NCBI RefSeq assembly: GCF_004001325.1
Contig: NZ_AP018722.1
Span: 1,550,001-1,614,000 of the forward strand
Direction: 5' to 3'
From: Thiomicrorhabdus aquaedulcis
Lineage (GTDB): Bacteria; Pseudomonadota; Gammaproteobacteria; Thiomicrospirales; Thiomicrospiraceae
Length of the DNA stretch: 64,000 nt
Below, in pieces: positions 45,349-56,064 of the stretch. Made by a program: the position numbers and the translations under genes. The notes under the pieces were generated by a model that saw nothing but the letters and a program-made list of their open reading frames with translations, was not told the origin of the DNA and did not search any database. Position 1 is the first letter of the stretch. Every line of letters begins with the position of its first letter.

Positions 45349-45507
45349 GAGACCTTTGCACGAGTGGATGCACGGCCAAAAATGGTTAAAATTTTCCTGC
45401 TTTTCGTTGGAAAACTTGTGAATAGCTAGCTATTCACTGCGTTTCCCGCCTCAATCAGGTAAATTTTTCCTCATTTTTTTCTCGTGCCCCACTCGTGCAA
45501 AGGTCTC
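45349..45507. mobile_element. MITE-like element, 159 bp, copy with TTTA target duplication
   Basis: Opposite orientation to the 29624 copy and almost identical to its complement, including the central palindrome GTGAATAGCTAGCTATTCAC. Flanked by TTTA on both sides (45345-45348 and 45508-45511). Ends 84 nt before the BASS transporter start. Confidence 0.92.
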
Positions 45508-45590
45508 TTTAGTTTCTATTCGTTAGCAAGTCTACTACAATTCCAATCTTTGGCGCACCACGCGCATTTATAAACGGCATAGGAATCACC

Positions 45591-46463
45591 ATGACCCCGG
45601 ATATTTTAACCAGCGTTATTTTGCCTTTGGCACTTTTTATTATTATGTTTGGCCTTGGACTGTCATTACGACCAATCAATTTTTACCAGGTTGTACAAGC
45701 CCCAAAGGCGGTATTTATTGGCCTAACTGGACAAATGCTGCTATTGCCCATGACGGCGTTTGCAATTGCAAATGCACTTAATTTGCCACCCGAAATGGCG
45801 GTAGGACTGATGATTATCGCCCTTGCCCCAGGAGGAGCGACCTCTAATCTATTTACTTATTTTGCCAAAGGGGACGTGTCGCTGTCTATTACCTTAACCG
45901 CGCTTACCAGTGTGATGGTACCGTTTAGCTTACCGCTCATAACTGCGTTAAGCATGACCTACTTTATGGACGCGCACAGTGCCTTTAGCTTGCCATTAAT
46001 GCAAACGATGATTCAACTGCTGCTCATTACCCTGCTGCCAGTTAGTTTAGGCATGATTGTATTGGCGTACTTTCCTAACATAGCGCAAAAATTAGAACGG
46101 GTGCTAAAGGTGTTTTCAATCGCTTTTTTGGTGCTTATTATTGCGTTAATTGTGCTTAAAAACCGTGCCGACATGCTAAACTTTTTTGCACAAGCGGGCT
46201 TAGCTACCTTAATTTTGAATGTGGCTGTGCTTTTTTTAGGCTATCAACTAGCCCTTAAGTCACATTTATCAAAAGCACAAGCGGTGACCATTGGGTTTGA
46301 GGTAGGCATTCAAAATGGTACCTTGGCACTGGTGGTGGCCGGAACTTTAATTGGCAATGAGCTGATGATGATTCCCGCTGTAACCTACGCCATTATTATG
46401 TTTGCCAGTGGCGGGCTGTTTGCCTGGTGGCTAGGTCGATATCGTTCAAAACGCACACTATAA
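45591..46463 (+). CDS. Bile acid:sodium symporter family (BASS) transporter
   Basis: A 290-residue membrane protein with about nine or ten helices. Family landmarks: F-G-L-G-L-S-L-R near residue 20, P-G-G-A-T-S-N-L-F-T-Y near residue 81 (crossover region, sodium-binding), and E-V-G-I-Q-N-G-T-L-A near 237. Bacterial members move organic anions such as keto acids or bicarbonate-like substrates with sodium; the actual substrate cannot be told. AGGA precedes the ATG. The RDD gene follows after 26 nt. Confidence 0.88.
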   Translation: MTPDILTSVILPLALFIIMFGLGLSLRPINFYQVVQAPKAVFIGLTGQMLLLPMTAFAIANALNLPPEMAVGLMIIALAPGGATSNLFTYFAKGDVSLSITLTALTSVMVPFSLPLITALSMTYFMDAHSAFSLPLMQTMIQLLLITLLPVSLGMIVLAYFPNIAQKLERVLKVFSIAFLVLIIALIVLKNRADMLNFFAQAGLATLILNVAVLFLGYQLALKSHLSKAQAVTIGFEVGIQNGTLALVVAGTLIGNELMMIPAVTYAIIMFASGGLFAWWLGRYRSKRTL

Positions 46464-46489
46464 CAGCCCTTTTAAACTCAGAGAATCTT

Positions 46490-46975
46490 ATGCTTTTAAC
46501 ACCCGAACACATAGAACAACACCCCACTCAACCCCTTGAAACGCCTCATTACGCTGGGTTTTGGGTGCGCCTTAAAGCGGCCTTAATTGACAGCGTGCTT
46601 ATTTTATTGGTAATTGGCCCCATATTAACCGTGTTGTACGGCGCTCAGTATTGGGATAGAGGCACTCCGCTGGTTCAAGGAGCGTGGGACATTATTTTAA
46701 ATTATATTTTTCCGGCCATTGCCGTGGTGGTTTTTTGGCTTTACAAGTCGGCCACGCCCGGCAAAATTTTTATGCACTTAAGCATTGTGGATGCAAAAAC
46801 CGGACAAAAACCCACTACTAAACAATTTATTGGCCGCTACGCGGCTTATTACGTGTCTATCTTGCCACTGGGTGCGGGCTTAATATGGGTGGCCTTTGAC
46901 CCCAAAAAGCAAGCCTGGCACGACAAGCTGGCCGGCACGCTGGTTTTATTTACACCCATTAATCAAGAAAAATAG
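46490..46975 (+). CDS. RDD family membrane protein
   Basis: A 161-residue protein with the RDD domain: Y-A-G-F-W-V-R-L-K-A-A-L-I-D-S near residue 22 (R and D of the name), then three hydrophobic helices, A-T-P-G-K between the second and third, and a closing K-K-Q-A-W-H-D-K-L-A-G-T. The start is placed at ATG 46490; the frame extends upstream into the transporter gene without similarity. Function of the family is open, with ion transport proposed for some members. Confidence 0.85.
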   Translation: MLLTPEHIEQHPTQPLETPHYAGFWVRLKAALIDSVLILLVIGPILTVLYGAQYWDRGTPLVQGAWDIILNYIFPAIAVVVFWLYKSATPGKIFMHLSIVDAKTGQKPTTKQFIGRYAAYYVSILPLGAGLIWVAFDPKKQAWHDKLAGTLVLFTPINQEK

Positions 46976-46989
46976 CCGAAAATTCAAAT

Positions 46990-47028
46990 AAAAAAACCAA
47001 GTAAATAAAATTTACTTGGTTTTTTTTA
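46990..47028. terminator. Bidirectional terminator between RDD gene and HicA-like gene
   Basis: AACCAAGTAAA/TTTACTTGGTT (46995-47005 with 47011-47021), A-run to the left and T8 to the right. Confidence 0.88.
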
Positions 47029-47074
47029 TTACCAAAATGTAAAAACTTTTAACCGCGCGATTAAATTATCGCTG

Positions 47075-47347
47075 TTAAGCGTTTAACGTATCGGGTGTTA
47101 ACTTAACTAATTCTAAAAAATGGCGAAGCTGAGTAATATCCGCTTTATCGGCCAATTCGTGTCCGTGATGCGGCAAGCCCAAGACAATTTCTTCCCCACG
47201 TAAAACGACCTTAGCCTTATTACTGCTCGAAATATCAATTTGAGCACCAAAATGCTCTAAGGCGTGTTGCAGTTTTTTCCAGTCAATACTGGTAGAAATA
47301 GGGTGAGAAAAAACCTTTTCAATAATGGCTTGGTGTTTATGGCTCAT
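47075..47347 (-). CDS. Orphan HicA-like small protein (90 aa)
   Basis: A 90-residue protein starting MSHKHQAIIEKVFSHP, with A-AGGA at a good distance from ATG 47347. The layout, D-W-K-K-L-Q-H-A-L-E-H-F-G-A-Q followed by a strand and L-P-H-H-G-H-E, resembles stand-alone HicA-type double-stranded RNA binding folds, including the catalytic-like His. No HicB antitoxin gene is adjacent, so a toxin role is not supported. Last gene of the amgK-murU-rluF strand. Confidence 0.55.
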   Translation of the reverse strand: MSHKHQAIIEKVFSHPISTSIDWKKLQHALEHFGAQIDISSSNKAKVVLRGEEIVLGLPHHGHELADKADITQLRHFLELVKLTPDTLNA

Positions 47348-47372
47348 ACAATACTTTCCTTCTATATTATTA

Positions 47373-47406
47373 AGAAACTTTCGCACCTCGCTTGTGCAAA
47401 GGTCTC
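47373..47406. mobile_element. Collapsed MITE: two terminal repeats with no interior
   Basis: GAAACTTTCGCACCTCG next to CTTGTGCAAAGGTCTC, the left and right ends of the MITE family with the middle removed, 26 nt upstream of the HicA-like start. Confidence 0.5.
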
Positions 47407-47487
47407 TGTGCTTTAAATACTTCATCTTTCATTTTAAATACAAAACCGCTGTTTCAAACAGACTTTAACGGGCAAATCCGCCAAAAG

Positions 47488-48183
47488 CTATTTTAAATCA
47501 AGAATCAATCGTTCTTGCTCATATGGCGTAGCGTATCGCCATGCGCCAGGCGCTAAATCACTTAAATGCAGATTCATAATAGACACACGTTGTAAACGCA
47601 CCACGTTATACCCTAAGGCTTTACACATGCGTCTAATTTGCAAATTTAAGCCTTGCACCAAAACAATTTTAAACGCAGTCGCCCCCAATCTTTCTACCAA
47701 ACACTGTAACGTAACGGTGTTTAAAATGGAGACGCCGCTCGCCATGGCGTGCAAAAACTCATCGCTAAACGGGGCGCTTAGCGTAACGTGATAGGTTTTA
47801 GAATGACCATTTTGCGCGGTTAAAATGCGATTTACGGCCATACCATCGTTGGTTAACAGCATTAAACCTTCAGAACACTTATCTAGCCGCCCCACCGCAA
47901 ACAGTTGTTGAGCCAACCCCACGGCTTGTACCCAATTATTAGCCACAGCCGGATCGTGAGTGCAAACCACGCCTACAGGTTTGTGGTAAAGCACATACAC
48001 ATTTAAAGGCCTACACGGCAAGGGTTGATTATGCACACTCAGTACATCATCCTCACCCACCCACATACCTACTTGCGCGGGTTTGCCATTAACCAAAACT
48101 TGGCCGGCTTTGATTAAGCCATCGGCTTGGCGACGCGAGCACAGTCCGGCTTGGCTAATTTTTTGATTAATACGGGTTTTCAA
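47488..48183 (-). CDS. rluF: 23S rRNA pseudouridine synthase RluF
   Basis: A 231-residue RsuA-family pseudouridine synthase; RluF modifies U2604 of 23S rRNA in E. coli. An S4 domain (residues 1-60, INQKISQAGLCSRRQAD) precedes the catalytic domain, where Asp lies in V-G-R-L-D-K-C-S-E-G-L. V-S-I-L-N-T-V-T and L-V-Q-G-L-N-L-Q-I-R-R-M-C-K follow the RluF pattern. The start is a TTG, 21 nt after the murU stop; no better start is seen. Confidence 0.85.
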   Translation of the reverse strand: MKTRINQKISQAGLCSRRQADGLIKAGQVLVNGKPAQVGMWVGEDDVLSVHNQPLPCRPLNVYVLYHKPVGVVCTHDPAVANNWVQAVGLAQQLFAVGRLDKCSEGLMLLTNDGMAVNRILTAQNGHSKTYHVTLSAPFSDEFLHAMASGVSILNTVTLQCLVERLGATAFKIVLVQGLNLQIRRMCKALGYNVVRLQRVSIMNLHLSDLAPGAWRYATPYEQERLILDLK

Positions 48184-48204
48184 GGCAACGCCAAACTACG
48201 CCTA

Positions 48205-49982
<1,778 letters not shown>

Positions 49983-50105
49983 GGATTCAATACTCGGTTA
50001 AAATAAGCAATTCACGAATAATTAATGATTCTTTGCTTGATGTCAAATACCGCTTTAAAAAAAAACAACCTAACGACATCGCTTTGGCCTTTTAACGTGG
50101 GCAAT

Positions 50106-52448
50106 ATGCGCTTATTTACGCGTTTTTTATTGCGCTTATTTATGACCTTAGCGGCCTTGTTTTTAAGCCCTTCTCTGCTCATGTTAGCGCACGCTCAGCC
50201 CAGCGCCCTAAAAGTGCCGGCGTTGTCTACGTTAGAAGCCTGTTTGCCCGATTACATTTTGCCCCTGCAAACTCTGCCGCCACAAACCCCGCATATTGCT
50301 AAAGACAAAACGTTGCAAACGCTAGAAGCCGATCGTTTAGAAAAAACCGGTGCAGGACAATACCACGCGTTTGGTGATGTTATTTTAAAACAACCAGGCC
50401 TGGTCGCTTTAGGTGACGAGTTGCATTACAACCAAACCCAGCAAACCGCCGACTTACTGGGGCACGTACAACTGCATCAAACGCAAATTTTAATTCAAGG
50501 CCAAGACGCGCACCTTAACGAAGTCCAGCAAACCGGCTTAATAAACCAAGCGCGTTATCAAGTTTTACCCTCTCGGGTACACGGATTGGCGCAGACTATT
50601 TCTATAGACCAACTCAAAGATTACGCACGCCTAGATTCGGCCAGCGTGACCGCGTGTAAAATAAAGCCCAATCAAAAAGTCGATTGGAACCTTACGTTTG
50701 ACACCCTAGAAATTGACAACCAAAAACGCCGCATGATTGGCAAACACACCACTGTATATTTTAAAGACCTGCCGGTTTTTTACACACCCTACTTTGATTT
50801 TCCGCTGGACGACCGCGCCTCAGGATTGCTGTTCCCCGAGTTTGGCAGTTACAAATCGTTTACTGAAGAAGAAACCCAGCACTTTATAAAGTTGCCCTAC
50901 TACTTTAACATCGCCCCTAATTTAGACGACACCTTAACCCTTATTCCCATGAGTGATCGTGGCTTGGCGCTCGACAACGAATTTAGATATTTGGCCAAAA
51001 ATCAAGGTGTTGTGCACGGTGCCGAACTGGACATCACCCTGCTTCAAGACCAAGAAACAGCGCAAAATGGTTTGGCATCGGCCAACCGAACCACGGGTGA
51101 CATTACCTTTGGCAAAAAAATAGAGGATCGTTGGAGAGCTTCTCTTAAAGCCCAACAGGCCTGGGGCAGCGGCGTAAGCAGCGACATACTGTGGCACGAA
51201 GTGTCGGATGAAAACTTTTTTGCCGACATACCCGTCGAATCGACTTACAAAAACCTAACCCAAACCGAACGCCATGCCACCGTAAACTATGCCCAAGGCA
51301 ACTTTAACGCCTACGCGCAAATATTAAGTTATTTGCGCTTGCGCGACGCCCCCCTTAACTACGAAAAACGCCCCGAAATAGCCGCCAGTTATTTTAAGCA
51401 AATTGACAATCTAAACCTTAGCGTTCTAACTCAAGCCACCGAATTTGTAAAACCTTTAGCCAGTACCGCCAAACCTGAAGCACTGCGTGCGCACCTAGAA
51501 CCGGCGCTTGAATACCGTTTAAGCCAACCTTTTGGAGAGCTTAAAACTACGGTAGTAGCCAACCAAACCCAATACCAAATGAAAGACAACGGCTTTAACC
51601 CCAACAACCAACAAACCTTAAACCGCTTTGTACCGCAAAGTGCGGTAAAAGGTGGCTTAATTTTTGAGCGTGAACTCAATATCAGCGATCACACGTTTAT
51701 ACAAACGCTTGAACCCGAAGTGCAATATTTATATGTGCCTTACGTTAATCAAAGCCAACTCACTTTGTTTGACACAGCACGGCGCAGTTTAGACTTTTCA
51801 AACCTGTTTGCACTCAATCGTTTTACCGGTGTTGATCGCATTGGCGACACCAACCAACTGTCCATGGCCTTAACGACCCAATTTTTGCAAGAAACGGGCA
51901 AACCGCTGGCCGAAGCCGGAATAGGTCAAATTGTTTATTTTGACGATCGCAAAGTCACCCTTACCAACACCGCACCGCAAACCGAAGCGGTATCGGATAT
52001 TTTTGTAAAATTAGGCCTTACACTCGACCAATTTAATTTTGCCTCCACCACGCAATTCGATCAAGCCACCCATGAGCTTACCAATGCCACCAATCGCCTT
52101 AAATGGCAACCCAGTGAACGTAATCTATTTTTAGTAAGCCACACACTCACTAACAGTGAACTGCCGACAGAACAATCGGTTTTGGCATTAGGCGCGTATT
52201 CGCAACTTACCCAACAATGGGAAACCGGTTTATACGCCGATTACGACATTGATACACAGCGGATTAATGAAACCAACTTAGGTTTAAGGTACGATAGCTG
52301 CTGTTGGGCCACCGAGTTGGTCGCACAACGTGCCGAACTTGAAAACGGTTTATACAACTACACCGTAATGGTGTTGTTTGAACTCAAAGGCCTAAGCACC
52401 TCGGGCACGCCTTTTAGAGACGATTTAACCAAACGACTTAATTTTTAA
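50106..52448 (+). CDS. lptD: LPS-assembly protein LptD
   Basis: A 780-residue outer-membrane barrel that inserts lipopolysaccharide with LptE. Start placed at ATG 50106, giving the basic leader M-R-L-F-T-R-F-L-L-R and a signal peptide ending A-H-A-Q. The jelly-roll N-domain reaches about residue 200. The disulfide pattern of E. coli is conserved: one Cys near the mature N-terminus (E-A-C-L-P), one before the barrel (T-A-C-K-I) and a C-C pair near the end (S-C-C-W). A perfect palindrome (50393) is read Q-P-G-L-V. Upstream of surA, as in E. coli. Confidence 0.93.
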   Translation: MRLFTRFLLRLFMTLAALFLSPSLLMLAHAQPSALKVPALSTLEACLPDYILPLQTLPPQTPHIAKDKTLQTLEADRLEKTGAGQYHAFGDVILKQPGLVALGDELHYNQTQQTADLLGHVQLHQTQILIQGQDAHLNEVQQTGLINQARYQVLPSRVHGLAQTISIDQLKDYARLDSASVTACKIKPNQKVDWNLTFDTLEIDNQKRRMIGKHTTVYFKDLPVFYTPYFDFPLDDRASGLLFPEFGSYKSFTEEETQHFIKLPYYFNIAPNLDDTLTLIPMSDRGLALDNEFRYLAKNQGVVHGAELDITLLQDQETAQNGLASANRTTGDITFGKKIEDRWRASLKAQQAWGSGVSSDILWHEVSDENFFADIPVESTYKNLTQTERHATVNYAQGNFNAYAQILSYLRLRDAPLNYEKRPEIAASYFKQIDNLNLSVLTQATEFVKPLASTAKPEALRAHLEPALEYRLSQPFGELKTTVVANQTQYQMKDNGFNPNNQQTLNRFVPQSAVKGGLIFERELNISDHTFIQTLEPEVQYLYVPYVNQSQLTLFDTARRSLDFSNLFALNRFTGVDRIGDTNQLSMALTTQFLQETGKPLAEAGIGQIVYFDDRKVTLTNTAPQTEAVSDIFVKLGLTLDQFNFASTTQFDQATHELTNATNRLKWQPSERNLFLVSHTLTNSELPTEQSVLALGAYSQLTQQWETGLYADYDIDTQRINETNLGLRYDSCCWATELVAQRAELENGLYNYTVMVLFELKGLSTSGTPFRDDLTKRLNF
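50393..50404. repeat. Palindrome ACCAGGCCTGGT, copy 15 (in lptD)
   Basis: Read Q-P-G-L-V-A in the periplasmic N-domain of LptD. Confidence 0.95.
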
Positions 52449-52480
52449 CCGATTTATTTGCAACTTTTAATGGCGAACAC

Positions 52481-53776
52481 ATGAACACAACCCTAAAACG
52501 TCTAGCACGCTCTTTGTTTATTCCCACTTTAGCCTTAGCCTTAAGTGCCCCGGTTCACGCCGACGTGTTATTGGATAAAATTGTCGCGGTGGTCAATGAC
52601 CGAGTCATACTCAGCAGCGAACTCAACGAGCGCATGGCCGAAAAAGCCCAGGAGCTGCAAGGGCAAAACATCACCGTAGACGACCGCATGGCGTTGCAAG
52701 AAAAAGTATTAGAGTCACTTATTTTTGAAACCCTGCAACTCGAACGAGCCAAACAAGTGGGTTTAAACACAACGGACGAAGAAGTCAACACGCAAATGCA
52801 ACAAATTGCCGAACAAAATAAATTAACGCTCATGGAGCTTAGAAACCGCCTAAACGCGCAAATGCCCGATGGGTTTGCCCAAGTACGTCAAAAAGTTCAA
52901 CATAAAATACTGATTCAAAAACTGCGTGAAGCCGAAGTCATTAGCCAAACGCAAGTGACCGAAAGCGAAATTCAAAATTATCTGCAACGTCAAAGCCTAG
53001 CGCTAAGCGACTTAGAACTGCAGTTAAGTCACATTTTAATTGCCCTGCCCGAATCAGCTACACCGCAACAACGCAGTGAAGCCTTAACCACCATCGAAGC
53101 ATTACGCAACCGTATTGTGGCCGGTGAAGACTTTAGTCAAATTGCAGTGCGCCATTCTAATGGCAGCAAAGCCTTAGAGGGGGGGAATTTAGGATGGTTA
53201 AAACAAGAACAAATCCCCACCTTTTTTGCCGACGCCATTCAAAACTTAAACGTAGGGCAAATCAGCCAAGTTATTCAAAGCCCCAGTGGGTTTCACTTAA
53301 TTAAACTGGCGGATAAACGCGATTTAAACGCCCAATTGGTTAAAGAGTACCGCCTGCACCGCTTTATTATTTTAAGCGACAACGCGTCCATGGACAAAGT
53401 GCCCGCTCAATTACTCGAACTGTCCAAATCGCTTAACAGCGTTAAAGCCTTTAATGAGCTTAATACCTTATTTGCCGACATTCCTAAAGAGGTTAACGCC
53501 GGCAGCGATTTGGGTTGGCGAACGCTTGAGCAAATCCCCAGCGGCATTCGCGACATGGTGAGCAGTCTAGCGCCCAATACAGCTTTGCCACCCCTAGCCA
53601 CCGAAGAAGGTTGGATGATTTTATTTTTAGAAGACGCGCGTGAAATCAATCAGCAAGACGTTGATAAAACTCAACAGGCCATTCAAGCCATTCGTATTCG
53701 TAAAGCCAACGAAACCTTTGACTTATGGTTGCGCCGCTTAAAAGACGAAGCGTACATTAAAACGTTTTTAAACTGA
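52481..53776 (+). CDS. surA: Periplasmic chaperone/peptidyl-prolyl isomerase SurA
   Basis: A 431-residue chaperone escorting outer-membrane proteins. Signal peptide of about 27 residues ending P-V-H-A-D, SurA N-domain (L-L-D-K-I-V-A-V-V-N-D-R-V-I-L), then two parvulin domains: the first ends G-G-N-L-G-W and S-G-F-H-L-I-K near residue 230-270, the second has G-S-D-L-G-W-R and E-G-W-M-I-L-F near 335-385. It lies 32 nt after lptD, the order seen in E. coli. Confidence 0.94.
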   Translation: MNTTLKRLARSLFIPTLALALSAPVHADVLLDKIVAVVNDRVILSSELNERMAEKAQELQGQNITVDDRMALQEKVLESLIFETLQLERAKQVGLNTTDEEVNTQMQQIAEQNKLTLMELRNRLNAQMPDGFAQVRQKVQHKILIQKLREAEVISQTQVTESEIQNYLQRQSLALSDLELQLSHILIALPESATPQQRSEALTTIEALRNRIVAGEDFSQIAVRHSNGSKALEGGNLGWLKQEQIPTFFADAIQNLNVGQISQVIQSPSGFHLIKLADKRDLNAQLVKEYRLHRFIILSDNASMDKVPAQLLELSKSLNSVKAFNELNTLFADIPKEVNAGSDLGWRTLEQIPSGIRDMVSSLAPNTALPPLATEEGWMILFLEDAREINQQDVDKTQQAIQAIRIRKANETFDLWLRRLKDEAYIKTFLN

Positions 53777-53796
53777 TTTACAGCCTTAAAACATCC

Positions 53797-53833
53797 AAAA
53801 AGCATTTAACCAGGCCTGGTCAAATGCTTTTTT
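53797..53833 (+). terminator. Terminator built on ACCAGGCCTGGT copy 16
   Basis: AAAAGCATTT and AAATGCTTTT arms enclose the palindrome at 53809-53820, with a single A/C mismatch, then a T-run. Located 20 nt after the surA stop. Confidence 0.82.
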
Positions 53834-53885
53834 GCTTTTATTTTTTGCTTTCATTGAAACGCTAATCACTCTAATTTAACGCTTT

Positions 53886-54044
53886 GAGACCTTTGCACGA
53901 GTCAGGTGCGAAAGAAAAATGAGGAAAAATTTGCCTGATTGAGGCGAAAAACGCAGTGAATAGCTGGCTATTCGCAAGGTTTTCAACAAAGATCAGGTAA
54001 ATTTTAACCTTTTTTATTCGTGCATTTACTCGTGCAAAGGTCTC
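53886..54044. mobile_element. MITE-like element, 159 bp, upstream of pdxA
   Basis: Termini GAGACCTTTGCACGAG and CTCGTGCAAAGGTCTC, with central GAATAGCTGGCTATTC. The flanks share TTT, a probable 3-bp duplication. Its right end is 29 nt from the pdxA start, so any pdxA promoter must lie in or before it. Confidence 0.9.
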
Positions 54045-54073
54045 TTTATAGAATAAAAATAATAGGACCCAAC

Positions 54074-55072
54074 ATGATCCAAAAACTGGTGATTACCTCG
54101 GGCGAACCTGCGGGCATTGGACCCGACTTGGTGTTAACGCTGGCGCAACACGATTGGCCCATTCAACTGGTGGTACTGGCCGATCCGGAGTGTTTACGCG
54201 CTCGCGCCCAACAGCTTAATTTGCCCATTGAATTAATCCCTTACAACGCCCAGCAAGCGGCTGCTCCAAGTCGAGCGGGTCAGTTGTGCATAGAACCCAT
54301 CACCACCGCGCAACCGGTGGTGGCCGGTAAGCTCAATGAAGCCAATGCAGACTACGTTATTAACATGCTTAAACGCGCCATTGTTGGCTGCATGAGCAAA
54401 GAGTTTGCAGGCATGGTTACCGGTCCGGTTCACAAAGGCATTATTAACCAAGCCGGATTACCCTTTAGTGGCCACACCGAGCTGTTGGCGCAAGAAAGCG
54501 GCACTCCGTTGGTGGTGATGATGTTGGCCACACCGGGTTTACGCGTGGCACTGGCCACCACACACCTGCCCTTAGCAGGCGTGTCCAAAGCCATTACTCA
54601 GCCATTGCTAACCGATATTTTAACCATTACCGAACACGCTTTACGCACCCAGTTTGGCATTAAAAAACCACACATTTTAGTGGCCGGTCTAAACCCGCAC
54701 GCTGGCGAAGGCGGTCATATGGGGCGAGAAGAAATTGACGTAATAGAACCGGTGCTTGAACGCTTACGCGAGCACATGCACTTAACCGGACCGCTGCCGG
54801 CCGACACGTTATTTACCCCAAAATATCTTAAAACCGCCGACGCTGTACTGGCGATGTATCACGACCAAGGTTTACCGGTTCTTAAACACATTGGCTTTGG
54901 TAATGCCGTTAACATTACTTTAGGATTGCCCTTTATTCGCACCTCGGTCGACCACGGCACCGCCCTTGATTTAGCCGGCACAGGACACGCCGACGCCGGC
55001 AGTTTTAACTACGCCATTAAAGTGGCGTTAGAGATGATTAACGCAGCGCACTCAAGTAAAGACTTAACTTAA
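54074..55072 (+). CDS. pdxA: 4-hydroxythreonine-4-phosphate dehydrogenase PdxA
   Basis: A 332-residue NAD-dependent enzyme of vitamin B6 synthesis. Start at ATG 54074 with AGGA upstream, reading [16 protein letters not shown]. Metal-binding histidines are in F-S-G-H-T-E-L-L near residue 136, H-A-G-E-G-G-H-M-G near 212 and A-M-Y-H-D-Q-G near 265. Continues the surA-pdxA-ksgA order but is separated from surA by a terminator and a MITE. Confidence 0.95.
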   Translation: MIQKLVITSGEPAGIGPDLVLTLAQHDWPIQLVVLADPECLRARAQQLNLPIELIPYNAQQAAAPSRAGQLCIEPITTAQPVVAGKLNEANADYVINMLKRAIVGCMSKEFAGMVTGPVHKGIINQAGLPFSGHTELLAQESGTPLVVMMLATPGLRVALATTHLPLAGVSKAITQPLLTDILTITEHALRTQFGIKKPHILVAGLNPHAGEGGHMGREEIDVIEPVLERLREHMHLTGPLPADTLFTPKYLKTADAVLAMYHDQGLPVLKHIGFGNAVNITLGLPFIRTSVDHGTALDLAGTGHADAGSFNYAIKVALEMINAAHSSKDLT

Positions 55073-55081
55073 ACTCATCTG

Positions 55082-55093
55082 ACCAGGCCTGGT
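55082..55093. repeat. Palindrome ACCAGGCCTGGT, copy 17
   Basis: First of two perfect copies in the 116-nt pdxA/ksgA gap, followed by TTAAACCC. Confidence 0.95.
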
Positions 55094-55113
55094 TAAACCC
55101 ATTAAACCGTTTA

Positions 55114-55125
55114 ACCAGGCCTGGT
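55114..55125. repeat. Palindrome ACCAGGCCTGGT, copy 18
   Basis: Second copy, 32 nt after the first. The segment between them (TTAAAC-CCATTAAACC-GTTTAA) is itself partly an inverted repeat, so the pair forms a nested symmetrical unit. Confidence 0.95.
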
Positions 55126-55188
55126 CATAATTTTTAATAATCTTTACACAATTAACCACTCACCACGATTAACAACAATGAGATCCAG

Positions 55189-56061
55189 ATGGCCGTTAAG
55201 CAATCACGTTCTAAACAATCGAATTCAAACTCAAAAAGCGCGGCAAAAGCGCGCTCGGCCGCAAGCTCTGGGCATCAGCACAAAAAAGAGTTTGGACAAA
55301 ACTTTTTAAACAATGGTCGCATTATTGATCAAATAGTCGCCGCTATTCGCCCTAAAGCCACCGACCATATAGTTGAAATTGGGCCGGGTGAAGCCGCGCT
55401 TACCGCCCCTTTATTAGACGTGGTACACAAACTCGACATCATCGAAATTGACAACGATTTAATTGGCCCGCTCACCCAGCGTTTTAGCCAAAAACCGGCG
55501 TTTTGTTTACACCATGCCGACGCCTTGCGCTTTGATTACGCCAGCCTACTTGCCCCAGACGAACCTTATATAAGAGTAGTAGGCAACCTGCCCTACAACA
55601 TTTCAAGCCCACTCATGTTTCACCTCTTACACTTTGCGCCACGCATTTTAGACATGCACTTTATGTTGCAAAAAGAAGTGGTAGAGCGTATTTGCGCCAC
55701 ACCCGGCGGCAAAACCTACGGTCGTTTAAGCGTGATGTTGCAATACGCCTGCCAAACCGAATACCTGTTTAGCGTGGGCCCCGAAAACTTTACGCCGCCC
55801 CCTAAAGTAGAATCGGCCATTGTGCGCTTAATACCGCATGTGCAAAAACCCGTGGTGGCTCACCACGAACAACGCTTTGCCGAACTGGTTAAGCAAGCCT
55901 TTAGCCAAAAGCGTAAAACTCTGCGCAACACCTTAAAAGGCTGGCTTGACGCCGAGCAAATTCAAGCGTGTGGCATTGATCCTACTGCTCGCGCCGAAAC
56001 GTTGTCGGTGAGCCAGTTTGTCACCTTGGCAAATTTGTACCACCAATTGCAAACGGCCTAA
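55189..56061 (+). CDS. rsmA: 16S rRNA dimethyladenosine transferase KsgA/RsmA
   Basis: A 290-residue methyltransferase dimethylating two adjacent adenosines of helix 45. SAM motif V-E-I-G-P-G-E-A-A-L-T near residue 63 and catalytic N-L-P-Y-N-I-S-S-P near 132. An N-terminal extension of about 30 Ser/Lys/Ala residues precedes K-K-E-F-G-Q-N-F. It is followed 3 nt later by apaH. Confidence 0.94.
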   Translation: MAVKQSRSKQSNSNSKSAAKARSAASSGHQHKKEFGQNFLNNGRIIDQIVAAIRPKATDHIVEIGPGEAALTAPLLDVVHKLDIIEIDNDLIGPLTQRFSQKPAFCLHHADALRFDYASLLAPDEPYIRVVGNLPYNISSPLMFHLLHFAPRILDMHFMLQKEVVERICATPGGKTYGRLSVMLQYACQTEYLFSVGPENFTPPPKVESAIVRLIPHVQKPVVAHHEQRFAELVKQAFSQKRKTLRNTLKGWLDAEQIQACGIDPTARAETLSVSQFVTLANLYHQLQTA

Positions 56062-56064
56062 CCT

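Noticed and set aside
47075-47347. HicAB toxin-antitoxin system
   Set aside because: The HicA-like protein has no HicB neighbour, and the next gene is rluF.
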